From NCBI RefSeq assembly GCF_900168005.1, contig NZ_FUYP01000002.1, positions 210,927-274,926 of the forward strand: 64,000 bases of DNA, read 5' to 3'. Of this stretch, positions 18,569 to 27,424 are shown in pieces. Every line of letters begins with the position of its first letter. The stretch's first letter is position 1. The stretch is from Sphingopyxis flava (GTDB lineage: Bacteria > Pseudomonadota > Alphaproteobacteria > Sphingomonadales > Sphingomonadaceae). The notes under the pieces are model-generated. The model was not told the DNA's origin. It saw only the letters and a program-made list of their open reading frames with translations, and did not search any database. Both the position numbers and the translations under genes were made by a program.

Positions 18569-19296
18569 GGGTCCTTTGCCTCCGCGGTTGTCCACTGGCC
18601 CTGCCATGGCTGAGGGCAGCTTCTCCCATGGGAGGGGCGCGAGGGAAGTCGGGCGCTTCGACCAGCCTGGTCCGAACGGGCTTTGGCGATTCCGCCCTCG
18701 GTTTCACGCTGGTCGAAATGCTCGTGGCGCTGTCGATCTTTGCGGCGATCGCGGCCATGGGGGTCGGGCTTTTGCGCAGCAGCGTCGACACGCAGGACGC
18801 AGTGCAGGCCCGCTTAAAGGCGATGGGCGGGGTGAACCGGCTGCGCGCGGTGATGGCAAGCGATCTCGCGCAGACCCTGCCCCGGGCGACCCGCGGCCCG
18901 TCGGGCGAACCGGTCCCCGCTTTCATCGGTTCGGCAAGCGGCTTTGCCTTCGTGCACGGCGGCGCGGGCGCGCTCGATGCGGGGCCGCGCCCGGCGGTCG
19001 AGCGCGTCGCTTATGCGCTCGTGGGAGATGAATGGCGCCGCGCGGCGCAACCGATGCTCGACGGCGCTCCGCTTGGTGAAGGCGATCGGCTCGCGGGCGA
19101 GGTGAGGGCCGCCGCGGTTCGCTATCGCGACGAAGCCGGCAACTGGAGTGAAGCCTGGAATTCGGGGCCCACCGATCGCCTTCCGCGCGCGGTGGAGGTA
19201 CGGCTGACGCGCACCGGCCGCGCGCCGCTTGTCCTTCTGTTCCTCACCGCGCCGGTCCCGCCCGTGCCGCCCGGTCGTCAGGCTCCCCTGCCATGA
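18565..19296 (+). CDS. gspJ: Minor pseudopilin GspJ with an unusually long leader
   Basis: Minor pseudopilin of the T2SS tip (243 aa from the ATG that overlaps the gspI stop). The processing site is ALG|FTLVEMLVAL, with Glu +5. The body has the T2SSJ region (LRAVMASDLAQTLPRATRG). From ATG 18565 the leader is about 46 residues, several times the usual length, and its DNA carries two palindromes (18623-18634 and 18657-18676). ATG 18628, inside the first palindrome, would give a shorter leader, but ATG 18565 has the coupling. It overlaps gspK by four bases. Confidence 0.9.
   Translation: MRVLCLRGCPLALPWLRAASPMGGARGKSGASTSLVRTGFGDSALGFTLVEMLVALSIFAAIAAMGVGLLRSSVDTQDAVQARLKAMGGVNRLRAVMASDLAQTLPRATRGPSGEPVPAFIGSASGFAFVHGGAGALDAGPRPAVERVAYALVGDEWRRAAQPMLDGAPLGEGDRLAGEVRAAAVRYRDEAGNWSEAWNSGPTDRLPRAVEVRLTRTGRAPLVLLFLTAPVPPVPPGRQAPLP
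18600..18680. repeat. Palindromic elements inside the gspJ leader
   Basis: The perfect 12-base palindrome CTCCCATGGGAG (18623-18634) is followed by an inverted repeat, TTCGACCAG (18657-18665) with CTGGTCCGAA (18667-18676, one-base bulge). Both resemble small dispersed intergenic repeats of sphingomonads, recalled from memory. Here they lie within coding sequence. Confidence 0.5.
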
Positions 19297-20297
19297 CGCG
19301 CCGTGCAGATGAGCGCGGGGCAGCGTTGCTGAGCGTATTGCTGCTCGTCGCGGTGATGGCCGTGATCGCGGCGACGGCGCTCGACCGGTTGACCCTCGCC
19401 GCGCGGATCGCGGGCAGTGCTGCGGCGGTTGACCAAGGCCGCGCCTATAGCCTTGCTGCCGAACAGATCGCGCTGCGCCGGGTCGCTGATCTGGTGACGC
19501 GTGACCCCGCCCAGCTCACCCTCGCGGGCGACTGGCTGGAACGCGATTTCGTTTTGCCGCTGCCGGCTGGAGAGGGAAGGGCGCGGCTCACCGACGCGAA
19601 CAATTGCTTCAATCTCAATAGCCTCGTTGCCGAGACCTCGCCTGGCAAGTTCAGTCAGCGGGCCATGGCAGTTCGCCAGTTTGCCGAACTGATGGCGCTG
19701 CTCGGCGTCGACCGCGGCGAAGCCGAATCGATCGCGGCGGCGAGCGCGGACTGGCTCGACAGCGACAGCAACGAGGCGCCGCTGGGCGCGGAAGACGCCG
19801 TCTATCGCGCGCTCGAGATAAGTTATCTCCCCGCCAACCGCATGATGGCCGACGTCAGCGAGTGGCGCGCGGTGCGCGGCGTAACCTTCAAGCTTTTTGC
19901 CCGGATGAAGCCCTGGATCTGCGTTCTTCCCGCCGCCGATCCGGTGAAACTCAATGTCAACACGCTCACTCCAGGACGGGCGCCGCTGGTCGCGATGCTG
20001 ATGCCGGGCGAGATCAGCCTCGCCGATGCTCGGGCAGCGCTGGCCGCGCGGCCCGCCGGCGGCTATGGCAGCAGCGTAGGATTCTGGCAGACCCGCGCGC
20101 TGGAACGGTTCGACCCGCCGGGCGGCGTGGACGAACAGGCGGGCGTGACGAGCCGATGGCTCGCGCTGACGGTGCAGGTGAGGATGGGGGACGGGGATTT
20201 GACGGCACGCTCGCTCATCGATGCCTGGGGCGGCGCGCCGGCCGCGGGGATGGCGCCGCCGGCGATTGTGCGCCGCGACTGGGGCGAGAGCGATTGA
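19293..20297 (+). CDS. gspK: Minor pseudopilin GspK
   Basis: Large minor pseudopilin capping the pseudopilus (334 aa). The leader ends ERG|AALLSVLLLVAVM. The residue at +5 is not Glu, as is usual for GspK. An alpha domain is inserted in the globular part, and NNCFNLNSL and KLNVNTLTP match the family's conserved asparagine-rich segments. It overlaps gspJ by four bases (ATGA) and ends just before gspL. Confidence 0.93.
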   Translation: MTRRADERGAALLSVLLLVAVMAVIAATALDRLTLAARIAGSAAAVDQGRAYSLAAEQIALRRVADLVTRDPAQLTLAGDWLERDFVLPLPAGEGRARLTDANNCFNLNSLVAETSPGKFSQRAMAVRQFAELMALLGVDRGEAESIAAASADWLDSDSNEAPLGAEDAVYRALEISYLPANRMMADVSEWRAVRGVTFKLFARMKPWICVLPAADPVKLNVNTLTPGRAPLVAMLMPGEISLADARAALAARPAGGYGSSVGFWQTRALERFDPPGGVDEQAGVTSRWLALTVQVRMGDGDLTARSLIDAWGGAPAAGMAPPAIVRRDWGESD

Positions 20298-20298
20298 A

Positions 20299-21450
20299 AT
20301 GACGTCGACGCTCGTCCTCTGGCTGCCGCCCCTCGCTGCGCTCGATGGCGCTTCCATGCCCGCCCATATCGCCTGGCTCAGGGTCGACGACGGCGTTGTG
20401 ACCGATTCAGGGCAGGACGACGGCTGGGTCGATAGCCGGGGGCGCCCGCCTCGCGGGACGAGCGGCGAGGGCAGGCTGATCGTGCTCGCTCCCGCCGCTG
20501 ACGTGCCGGTGCGCTGGTACCATTTTCCAGACGCATCCCCCGCCCAAGCGGCGGCTGCGGCGCGGATGGAGGCGCTCAAGGCTTGTCTTGGCGCTCCCGC
20601 TGATCTCCACCTGGTGGCCGGTGAGCCTGCAGCGGCGGGGCAGGCGGTTCCGGTGGCTGTGACGACCCACGCGGCGATGGCGGCCTGGAACGCGTGGCTG
20701 GGTACACGCGGTCTCGAGCCATCGGCGATCGTACCGGCGGGTGCCACGGTCCCGCCGCCCGAGCCCGACACGCTATGGACCGCCACCGTCGGGCGCGAGC
20801 AGGTCGTGCGCACGCAGGACCGTTCCTATGTTTCCGACCCCGAACTCGATCCACTGATCGCCGCGGGGCAAGCCATCGTGCCGCTCGATGCCGAACGGAT
20901 GCGCGAAGCGCTGCTTCTATCGCTCGCGGCGCCGCCTCTCGACCTGCTGAGCGGGGCGTGGAAGCCGAAGCGGCGCTGGGCGGTCGACCCCGTTCTGCTC
21001 CTGTGGGCGAAGCGGCTGCTCATCGCGCTTATTGCCGTCAGCCTTGCCGTCCCGATCGTCCATGCGATCCGACTCGGCTCCGACACGCGGCGCGCCGATG
21101 CAGCAGTTGTCGCGATGGCGAAGAAGGCAGGGGTGAGCGCCCCTGACGCCGAGGCGGCGGAAGCCGAGATCGACCGGCGCCTCGCCGCGGCGGGCGGCGG
21201 GCCGCTTGCTTTTTCCGTACCCGCTTCGGCGCTCTACGGCGCGATGCAGGATACGCCCGGGGTAACGCTGAAGAGCCTGTCGCACCGCACCGACGGAACG
21301 CTCACGACCTCGCTCGCGGCACCGCGCGTCGAGGATCTCAACCGCGTGCTGCTTGCGCTTCAGGCGCGAGGCTACCGCGTGACTGCACAGCCGATGGCGG
21401 GCTCCGACGGACAGCAGATCGCGAATATCACGATCCGGGCGGTGCCATGA
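20299..21450 (+). CDS. gspL: Type II secretion protein GspL
   Basis: Bitopic platform protein that couples GspE to GspM (383 aa). An N-terminal actin-like cytoplasmic domain covers about residues 1-235. A membrane helix lies at about 240-262 (LLIALIAVSLAVPIVHAI), and a small periplasmic ferredoxin-like domain follows. ATG 20299 comes one base after the gspK stop; an upstream in-frame ATG would overlap gspK deeply. It overlaps gspM by four bases. Confidence 0.9.
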   Translation: MTSTLVLWLPPLAALDGASMPAHIAWLRVDDGVVTDSGQDDGWVDSRGRPPRGTSGEGRLIVLAPAADVPVRWYHFPDASPAQAAAAARMEALKACLGAPADLHLVAGEPAAAGQAVPVAVTTHAAMAAWNAWLGTRGLEPSAIVPAGATVPPPEPDTLWTATVGREQVVRTQDRSYVSDPELDPLIAAGQAIVPLDAERMREALLLSLAAPPLDLLSGAWKPKRRWAVDPVLLLWAKRLLIALIAVSLAVPIVHAIRLGSDTRRADAAVVAMAKKAGVSAPDAEAAEAEIDRRLAAAGGGPLAFSVPASALYGAMQDTPGVTLKSLSHRTDGTLTTSLAAPRVEDLNRVLLALQARGYRVTAQPMAGSDGQQIANITIRAVP

Positions 21451-21929
21451 GGGGAGAGCTGCAAAATTGGTGGACCGGTCTCTCGCAGCGCGAGCGCTGG
21501 CTTGTCGGCGTGGCGGGAGCGCTGGCGGCGGGGGTGCTCCTGTGGGCGCTCGGGCGTCCGGCCTATGCGGCCTTTGCCGATCTGGAAAGCAAACACCGCG
21601 CTGCGGTTGAGCGCGAGGGCCGGGTATCTGCCAAGCTCGCGTTGCTCGCGCAGCGACCCCCGAAGTCGGTGGCGGCGGCGGTGGAGGCTGTTGCTATCGA
21701 CCAATTTCTCGCGCAATCGGCGGGCGAGATCGGGCTGACGCTCGACCGAAACGAGGCGCGCGGGGCCGCGCAAGCAACGATCGCAATCGCGACCGCCAAG
21801 GCGCCGGTGCTTGTCGACTGGATCGCCGCGCTCGAAATGCAGGGGTTCCTCGTCGATGCGCTCACCATCACGCCGGCCCCCGACGGCACCGTGGGCATGA
21901 CCGCGGAACTTCGGAAAAGCGGCCCATGA
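21447..21929 (+). CDS. gspM: Type II secretion protein GspM
   Basis: Small platform protein partnering GspL (160 aa). A short N-terminus has the typical WWTGLSQRERWLVG, then a membrane helix at about residues 18-36 and a periplasmic coil plus ferredoxin-like domain. It overlaps both neighbours by four bases. Confidence 0.9.
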   Translation: MRGELQNWWTGLSQRERWLVGVAGALAAGVLLWALGRPAYAAFADLESKHRAAVEREGRVSAKLALLAQRPPKSVAAAVEAVAIDQFLAQSAGEIGLTLDRNEARGAAQATIAIATAKAPVLVDWIAALEMQGFLVDALTITPAPDGTVGMTAELRKSGP

Positions 21930-22645
21930 CGCGGGCGCCGAAGCGCTGGATCGCTGCTGCAGCCTTTCTTGCTCTGCTGCTGATCATGGCCAGCGTCCCG
22001 ATGCGGCTCGCGCTCGCCCTGTCGGGGGTATCCGAAGCCGGCCTCAGCGCGCGTACGGTCGAGGGATCGGTGTGGTCCGCCGAGATTGTCGACGCGCGGC
22101 TGGGCGCCTTGCCGCTCGGGACGCTTCAGACCCACTTGTCACCGCTCGCATTGCTGACGGGGCGCATCGACCTCGTCTTCAAGCGCGACGATGCGCGGCT
22201 GGGCGCACTGGCGGGACGGCTGCATGGGAGTGATCCTCGCGGACTGTCGGACGTCAACGGCGTGACAAGTTTATCGGGCGGCCTCGGGATGATCCCCGTT
22301 GATTCGGTACGGTTCGAAGACGCGAGGGTCCGCTTCGACGCAGGGGGACGATGCGTCGAGGCAGGGGGGCGGGTGCAAATGTTGGTCGCGGCGCCGATCG
22401 CGGGGCTCAGCCTGTCGCGCGGACTTTCAGGCCCGCTGTCGTGCGCAAAGGGCCGGGCACAGGCCGCGCTCGCCAGCCAGTCGGGAATGGAGCGACTGAC
22501 GCTCAGCTTCGACGGCAGCGGCGCCTGGCGGGGGGAATTCGCTATCATCGTCGATAAGGATCCTGCGATGGCGGCCGCGCTCGCCGCGCTTGGTTTCCGC
22601 GCCCACGAGGGCCGCTTCCAGCTAACGACCGGCGGCCGCTTCTGA
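21926..22645 (+). CDS. gspN: Type II secretion protein GspN
   Basis: Accessory T2SS protein (239 aa) anchored by an N-terminal helix (AAAFLALLLIMASVPMRLAL). The periplasmic body shows the family phrase ARTVEGSVWSAEIVDARLG and a C-terminal GFRAHEGRFQLTTGGRF. GspN occurs in only some T2SS operons and its exact job is unclear. It overlaps gspM by four bases; the prepilin peptidase gene follows after one base. Confidence 0.9.
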   Translation: MTRAPKRWIAAAAFLALLLIMASVPMRLALALSGVSEAGLSARTVEGSVWSAEIVDARLGALPLGTLQTHLSPLALLTGRIDLVFKRDDARLGALAGRLHGSDPRGLSDVNGVTSLSGGLGMIPVDSVRFEDARVRFDAGGRCVEAGGRVQMLVAAPIAGLSLSRGLSGPLSCAKGRAQAALASQSGMERLTLSFDGSGAWRGEFAIIVDKDPAMAAALAALGFRAHEGRFQLTTGGRF

Positions 22646-22646
22646 T

Positions 22647-23426
22647 ATGGACGCCGCCGCCGGCCTGCCCTGGGGCGCGGAAATTGCCTTTGCGGCATTG
22701 ATCGGCGCGGTCATCGGCAGCTTCATCGCCACCCTTGTGCTGCGCTGGCCCGCCGGACGCTCGCTCGCCGGGCGTTCGCAGTGCGATGGCTGCAACGCGC
22801 CGCTCGGGACGCGGGACCTTGTGCCGCTGGCCTCGGCGCTGTGGCTGCGTGGCCGTTGCCGCAGGTGCGGCGTGCCGATCGACAAGTTCCACAGCCGCGT
22901 CGAGCTTGCCTCCGCGCTCCTCGGCGCGCTCGCTCTCGCGCTCATGCCGGGCGCTCAGGGCTGGCTCTGGGCGCTTTTTGGCTGGTTGCTCCTGCCGCTC
23001 GCGCTGCTCGATGCTCGCCATATGTGGCTGCCCGATCCGCTCAATGCGTTGCTGGCGCTCGCAGGGCTCATCTTCGCCGGCCCCTTGATCGGCACAGACT
23101 TGTTCGAGCGCTGGATTGGAGCGCTTGCCGGCGGCCTCACACTTGCGCTGATCGCCTGGACCTGGCGGTGCGTGCACCGCCGCGAGGGCATGGGCGGCGG
23201 GGATCCGAAGCTGGTTGCGGCCCTTGGCGCCTGGCTAGGCTGGCAGGCATTGCCGCTCCTGCTGCTTCTTGCCAGCCTCGCGGGGATCGGGTGGGCGCTC
23301 TTCTCCCGAGGAAAAGGGGACCAGCCGCTGGCACTGCGGCGGGTCCCCTTCGGTGTTTTCCTGTGCGCCGCGGCCTTTGCGTTGGTCCCGCTCTGGCCAT
23401 GGTGGGCGCAGCTTACTGCCCGATAA
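22647..23426 (+). CDS. gspO: Prepilin peptidase / N-methyltransferase (GspO, PilD)
   Basis: Aspartic membrane protease (259 aa) that cleaves and N-methylates GspG-K. The N-terminal module has two CxxC pairs (CDGC, CRRC) for zinc. The catalytic aspartates are in LLDARHMWLPD and the GxGD-type motif GMGGGDPKL. About seven membrane helices are predicted. As last gene of the gsp operon it makes the locus self-sufficient. Its 3' end overlaps the convergent pal gene by 14 bases. Confidence 0.95.
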   Translation: MDAAAGLPWGAEIAFAALIGAVIGSFIATLVLRWPAGRSLAGRSQCDGCNAPLGTRDLVPLASALWLRGRCRRCGVPIDKFHSRVELASALLGALALALMPGAQGWLWALFGWLLLPLALLDARHMWLPDPLNALLALAGLIFAGPLIGTDLFERWIGALAGGLTLALIAWTWRCVHRREGMGGGDPKLVAALGAWLGWQALPLLLLLASLAGIGWALFSRGKGDQPLALRRVPFGVFLCAAAFALVPLWPWWAQLTAR

Positions 23427-23925
23427 CCACTGTCACTGCGCGGCGGTTCTTTGCCCAGGCAGCTTCATTCGAGCCCAGCTCGGCCGGGCGTTCCTTGCCA
23501 TAGCTGATCACCTGGATGCGGCTCGGGTCGATTCCGAGCGAGGCGAGATAATTTTTCGCCGCATTGGCGCGGCGCTCGCCGAGCGCGAGATTGTAGTCGC
23601 GCGTGCCGCGTTCGTCGGCATGACCCTCCAGCGTGACGCGCACATTGGGGTTGCGCTGCAGCCACTCCGCCTGGCTCCGCAGCGTGGCCTGGTCTTCGGC
23701 ATCGACATTATACTGGTCGAAATCGAAATAGATGCGGTCGGACGAGACGTTGGCAATGAAATCCTGCTGGGAACCGGGGATTACGGCATTGCCGATACCG
23801 CTGTCCGAGCCGGCGTCGGTGCCTGCGGGCGCGGGCGGCAGGGTTTCGGGTGCCTTTTTCGAGCAGGCGCCGACCGCCAGCATGGTGATGGCCGCGATCA
23901 TGGCGGTGGTTTTGCGTATCGTCAT
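23413..23925 (-). CDS. pal: Peptidoglycan-associated lipoprotein Pal
   Basis: Outer-membrane lipoprotein of the Tol-Pal complex (170 aa), binding peptidoglycan and TolB. The start chosen is ATG 23923-23925, preceded by AGAAGGA eight bases away; an upstream in-frame ATG at 23952 is possible. The lipobox is VGAC. The C-terminal OmpA-like domain contains YFDFDQYNVD and the peptidoglycan-binding GHADERGTRDYNLALGERRA. It is last in the tol operon. Confidence 0.95.
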   Translation of the reverse strand: MTIRKTTAMIAAITMLAVGACSKKAPETLPPAPAGTDAGSDSGIGNAVIPGSQQDFIANVSSDRIYFDFDQYNVDAEDQATLRSQAEWLQRNPNVRVTLEGHADERGTRDYNLALGERRANAAKNYLASLGIDPSRIQVISYGKERPAELGSNEAAWAKNRRAVTVVIGQ

Positions 23926-24039
23926 GGCATCGGTCCTTCTGTTGTTTTGCATTTGACCCCAATTATGCGGGCTTAACCTATGTTGAATTGAATGAGGAAC
24001 CCTTTTTGAACCCCAAGGGCGTGCTTTGGTTCCGCAACG
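23926..24039 (-). other. tolB-pal spacer with inverted repeats
   Basis: This 114-base gap is longer than the others in the operon. On the plus strand GGAACC (23996-24001) faces GGTTCC (24029-24034), with a CCCTT/AAGGG pairing inside. It could be an RNA hairpin that tunes pal against tolB; there is no U-tract. Confidence 0.3.
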
Positions 24040-25419
24040 TCAGGGCCGGATCGGCCCCCAGCTCGGGTCGGATCCGTCGCGCGGCGTGGGCAGGCGGCGA
24101 AGGTTCACGCCAGTGAGGTCGACCTGCCAGATGCTCGACTTGCCCTCGCGCCCCGGCGTGGTCCGGAAGAACTGGATGACCCGGCCGTTTGGCGCCCAGG
24201 TTGGCGCTTCGTCCTGCCAACTGTTTGTGAGCATGCGAACGCCGCCGCCCGATGGTGTCATCACGCCAATGCGGAACTCGCCGCCGCCCATGCGGGTGAA
24301 AGCAATGAGATCGCCGCGCGGGGACCATTCAGGCGTAGCATAGCGGCCGCCGCCAAAGCTGATCCGCTGCTGGTTCGATCCGTCGATGTTCATCGTATAG
24401 AGTTGCTGGCTACCCGAGCGGTCGCTTTCGAACACGATCTTCTTCCCGTCGGGCGAGAAGCTGCCGCCGACGTCGATCCCGGGCGCAGTGGTCAGCCGCA
24501 CCGGCGTCCCGCCCTCGGCCGAGATGCGGTAGATGTCCGTGTTGCCGCCGACCGCCATCGAAAAGAGGATCTGGCGCCCGTCGGGTGACCAGCGCGGCGC
24601 GAAGGTTGCGTTGCGGCTTTCGGTCACCAGCTTCTGCGTCCCGCTGTCCACGTCGTAGATGAAGACGCGGACGCGGTCGGCGAGATAGCTCACATAGACG
24701 ATCTTCTTGTAATCGGGGGAGAAGCGCGGGCTGAGCGCGAGCGCCTGACCGTTGGTGATGAACTTGTGGTTGCCGCCGTCCGAATCCATGATTGCGAGCT
24801 GTTTGGTGCGGTTCCCCTTGGGGCCGCTCTCGGCGATGTAGGCGATGCGGCTGTCGAAGAAAGGCGATTCGCCCGAGAGACGCGAGTAAATGGCGTCGGC
24901 GCATTTGTGCGCGGCGCGGCGCCAGTCGCCGGGCTGGATCTCGAAGCCCTGGCGTACGAGTTCGCTGCCAAGCGCGGTATCATAGAGGTAGCAGCCGACA
25001 ATTAGCCCGCCGGTGCCGCTGGCCCTCACGAAACCATGAACAACATTCTCGGCATTGCGCGCTTTCCAGTCGGCGAAGCGCGGGGCGGTCACCTCCGGCA
25101 TGGTGATCGCGCGAACGCTACCCGGACCGAGCGGCGCGTAAAGCCCGCTTCGCTCGAGGTCGGCGGCGATCACATCGGCTATCTGGCGGCCGAGATTGTC
25201 GGTGCGAAGTCCCGCGACGGTCGCAACCGCAGGCGTTGCGAGCGCAGGAATTGCGATCACGGTACGGTCTTGCGAAAGCTGCCCTTCGATCGTCTCGCGC
25301 GGTTCGGTCTGAGTGACCGCGGGCGCCGTCGGCGGCGTGGGGGTCGGGGTCTGCTGGGCCAAGACGGGTGCACTGGTCAGCACAAGGACGAGCGATAGGC
25401 TGTAGGAGCGGAGGATCAT
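24040..25419 (-). CDS. tolB: Tol-Pal system protein TolB
   Basis: Periplasmic protein (459 aa) connecting Pal with TolA. The signal peptide ends VLA-Q, followed by a Thr/Pro-rich N-terminal segment. A D1 domain (TDNLGRQIADVIAADLERSG) and a six-bladed beta-propeller with WD40-like repeats follow (SPDGRQILFSM, SPDGKKIVFESDRSG, SPRGDLIAFTR). The start is preceded by AGAGGTAAGAGAG. It lies five bases after tolA. Confidence 0.97.
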   Translation of the reverse strand: MILRSYSLSLVLVLTSAPVLAQQTPTPTPPTAPAVTQTEPRETIEGQLSQDRTVIAIPALATPAVATVAGLRTDNLGRQIADVIAADLERSGLYAPLGPGSVRAITMPEVTAPRFADWKARNAENVVHGFVRASGTGGLIVGCYLYDTALGSELVRQGFEIQPGDWRRAAHKCADAIYSRLSGESPFFDSRIAYIAESGPKGNRTKQLAIMDSDGGNHKFITNGQALALSPRFSPDYKKIVYVSYLADRVRVFIYDVDSGTQKLVTESRNATFAPRWSPDGRQILFSMAVGGNTDIYRISAEGGTPVRLTTAPGIDVGGSFSPDGKKIVFESDRSGSQQLYTMNIDGSNQQRISFGGGRYATPEWSPRGDLIAFTRMGGGEFRIGVMTPSGGGVRMLTNSWQDEAPTWAPNGRVIQFFRTTPGREGKSSIWQVDLTGVNLRRLPTPRDGSDPSWGPIRP

Positions 25420-25424
25420 CTCTC

Positions 25425-26252
25425 TTACCTCTTGATAAAATCGAGCGTGTAATTCTGCCAGAACTCATAATTTTCAGCTGGCAGATCGAAGGGAGCGGCG
25501 AGTTCGACCGCGCGTTTTGCGCATTCCTGGTGGCGCTGAATCTGGAATCTGTTGCTCTCGTTCTCGCCCGTGGTTGTAACGCTGGTGAACCCCGCGAGCG
25601 CACCCGACCGGGTCAGGCGGAATTTCACGACCGTTTTGAGTTGATCGACATCGATCCCCGATACGCGGCAGCTGTTCCACCGCGGCGCGACGGCCGCCTT
25701 GATGCTGACGTCGATCGAGCGCTTGACCTCGGAGGCCGTCGCTTGCGCCGGCGCGCCCTTGCTCGACGATTGCTTGGGTTGCGTCCGCGACAGGCCTTCC
25801 GCGATGCCGTCGAGCCGGCCCGTGGGGCGCGCCGCGCGATCCTCGGACTTTGGCGTGGCCTTGGGCGTGGGCTTGGGCTGTGCTTTTTGCGCCGGCCGCT
25901 TCTTGGGCGGCGTGGGTTCGGCGCGCTTGACCTGCTTGGGTGCCGGGGCAGGCGTCGGCGCCGCCACCGGTTCGGGAACGGGCGGTGTGGGCACCGGCTC
26001 GGGTTCAGGCGCCGGGATGTCGGTCGCATATTCTTCGCCCAGCCGCGCCGCGGGCGGAAGGTCGCTGATCTCCGGCGCGGTCGAAGTTGCGGCGGTCTCG
26101 GCGATCAGGTCGACCTCCATCGGCGGATTGTCGAAGCGCCGTTCGCCCGCCGTCCATTGTACCGAGAGCAGACCGATAATGATGACATGGAGCGCCACCG
26201 CGATGGCGACGCCGTTCCTTTCCCTCCCCCTTGATGCCCGTTGTTCGGCCAT
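25425..26252 (-). CDS. tolA: Tol-Pal system protein TolA (TonB-like energy transducer)
   Basis: Inner-membrane protein spanning the periplasm (275 aa). A single N-terminal helix (VAIAVALHVIIIGLLSV) is followed by a Pro/Ala/Lys-rich extension (about residues 75-155). The C-terminal TolA/TonB-like domain has WNSCRVSGIDVDQLKTVVKF. Position between tolR and tolB makes it TolA rather than a free-standing TonB. Confidence 0.92.
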   Translation of the reverse strand: MAEQRASRGRERNGVAIAVALHVIIIGLLSVQWTAGERRFDNPPMEVDLIAETAATSTAPEISDLPPAARLGEEYATDIPAPEPEPVPTPPVPEPVAAPTPAPAPKQVKRAEPTPPKKRPAQKAQPKPTPKATPKSEDRAARPTGRLDGIAEGLSRTQPKQSSSKGAPAQATASEVKRSIDVSIKAAVAPRWNSCRVSGIDVDQLKTVVKFRLTRSGALAGFTSVTTTGENESNRFQIQRHQECAKRAVELAAPFDLPAENYEFWQNYTLDFIKR

Positions 26253-26261
26253 TTTCCTAGC

Positions 26262-26726
26262 CTATTGCCCGGTTTCTGAACCGGTCGTGACCAATGCGAT
26301 GCGCGAGAGGCCGGCGCGGTTGAGTTCGCCCATCACCTGCATCACCCGGCCATAGTCGAGCCTCTTGTCGGCGCGCAGCATGATCTGGCGCGGCCGGTCC
26401 TGCCCCGCATCCGCCTGCGCGATTGCGGAAAGCCGCGCGGGCAATTCGGCCTCGCTGACCGGATCCTCGCCGATATAGATGGTGTCATCGCCCCCGATCG
26501 AGAGCTGAACGGGCTCGCGCTCCTCGGTATCGAGCGGCTTGGCGCGGCTGTCGGGCAGGTCGATTGGGACCGCCGCGGTCAGGAGCGGCGCGGTGATCAT
26601 GAAGATGATCAGCAGAACGAGCATCACGTCGACGAGCGGGGTGACGTTGATCTCCGCCATCGGCGCGCGGCGCCCGCCGCGTCCGCGCCGCCGTCCGGGG
26701 GCGCCGGATGGTCCGCTCATCGCCAT
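26262..26726 (-). CDS. tolR: Tol-Pal system protein TolR (ExbD family)
   Basis: Proton-channel partner of TolQ (154 aa). A cytoplasmic Arg/Gly-rich tail leads into MAEINVTPLVDVMLVLLIIF, with the essential membrane Asp in the LVDVML segment. The periplasmic domain includes LRADKRLDYGRVMQVMGE. Its ATG shares one base with the tolQ stop (TGATG). Confidence 0.96.
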   Translation of the reverse strand: MAMSGPSGAPGRRRGRGGRRAPMAEINVTPLVDVMLVLLIIFMITAPLLTAAVPIDLPDSRAKPLDTEEREPVQLSIGGDDTIYIGEDPVSEAELPARLSAIAQADAGQDRPRQIMLRADKRLDYGRVMQVMGELNRAGLSRIALVTTGSETGQ

Positions 26727-27424
26727 CAGGCCTCGACCTCCAGTTCGCGGCTGAAGGTCGCGTGGAGCCCGTCGGCAAAGCGGCCGAGCCGCGATTCAAG
26801 CCGGTTAAGCCGCTGCGAGAAGGCGTTGTAGGCAATGACCGCGGGAATGGCGGCGAAAAGGCCGATCGCGGTGGCGAACAAGGCTTCCGCGATCCCGGGC
26901 GCGACGACGGCAAGGCTGCTGTTGTTCTCGGCGGCGATCGCGGTGAAGCTGCGCATGATCCCCCAGACAGTGCCGAACAAGCCGACGAAAGGGGCAACGG
27001 CACCAATGGTGGCGAGCACGCCAATCTTCTCCGCGAGCCGGTCGACTTCCCCGGCCACCGCGCTGTTCATGGCCACGCCCAGTCGCTCGCGGGTGCCTTC
27101 GCGGTCGACCGTCTTGCCCGCGGTCGAACGGCGCCACTCGGAAATGCCCGCGGCGAGCACCTTCGCGCTCGGGAGTTCCTCGCGAGCGTTCTCGTCATAG
27201 AATTTGTCGATGTTGCCCGCGCGCCAGAAATCGCGCTCGAACCGGTCGGATGCGCGCATCAGCTTGCCCACGCCGCGGCCATGGGTGAAGATGGTCGCCC
27301 AGACATAGACTGACGCTGCGAGCAAGCCGATCATCACGGCCTTGACCACGATGTCGGCCTGCAGGAACAACGCGACGGGGGATAGGGTCGCCGCGTCGGC
27401 GGCCAGCTTGATATTGTCTAGCAA
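26726..27424 (-). CDS. tolQ: Tol-Pal system protein TolQ (ExbB family)
   Basis: Inner-membrane motor protein (232 aa) with three helices. MotA/TolQ domain landmarks are IGVLATIGAVAPFVGLFGTV and GIAEALFATAIGLFAAIPAV. With TolR it uses the proton gradient to energise TolA during cell-envelope constriction. It overlaps ybgC by seven bases. Confidence 0.96.
   Translation of the reverse strand: MLDNIKLAADAATLSPVALFLQADIVVKAVMIGLLAASVYVWATIFTHGRGVGKLMRASDRFERDFWRAGNIDKFYDENAREELPSAKVLAAGISEWRRSTAGKTVDREGTRERLGVAMNSAVAGEVDRLAEKIGVLATIGAVAPFVGLFGTVWGIMRSFTAIAAENNSSLAVVAPGIAEALFATAIGLFAAIPAVIAYNAFSQRLNRLESRLGRFADGLHATFSRELEVEA

Noticed and set aside
19278..20813. Minus-strand open frame opposite gspK and gspL
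   Set aside because: It is a GC-rich shadow of the coding strand; the gsp genes have clear domains and coupled starts.
25425..26252. Free-standing TonB for the nearby receptor
   Set aside because: It sits between tolR and tolB in a complete tol-pal operon, so TolA is the better call.
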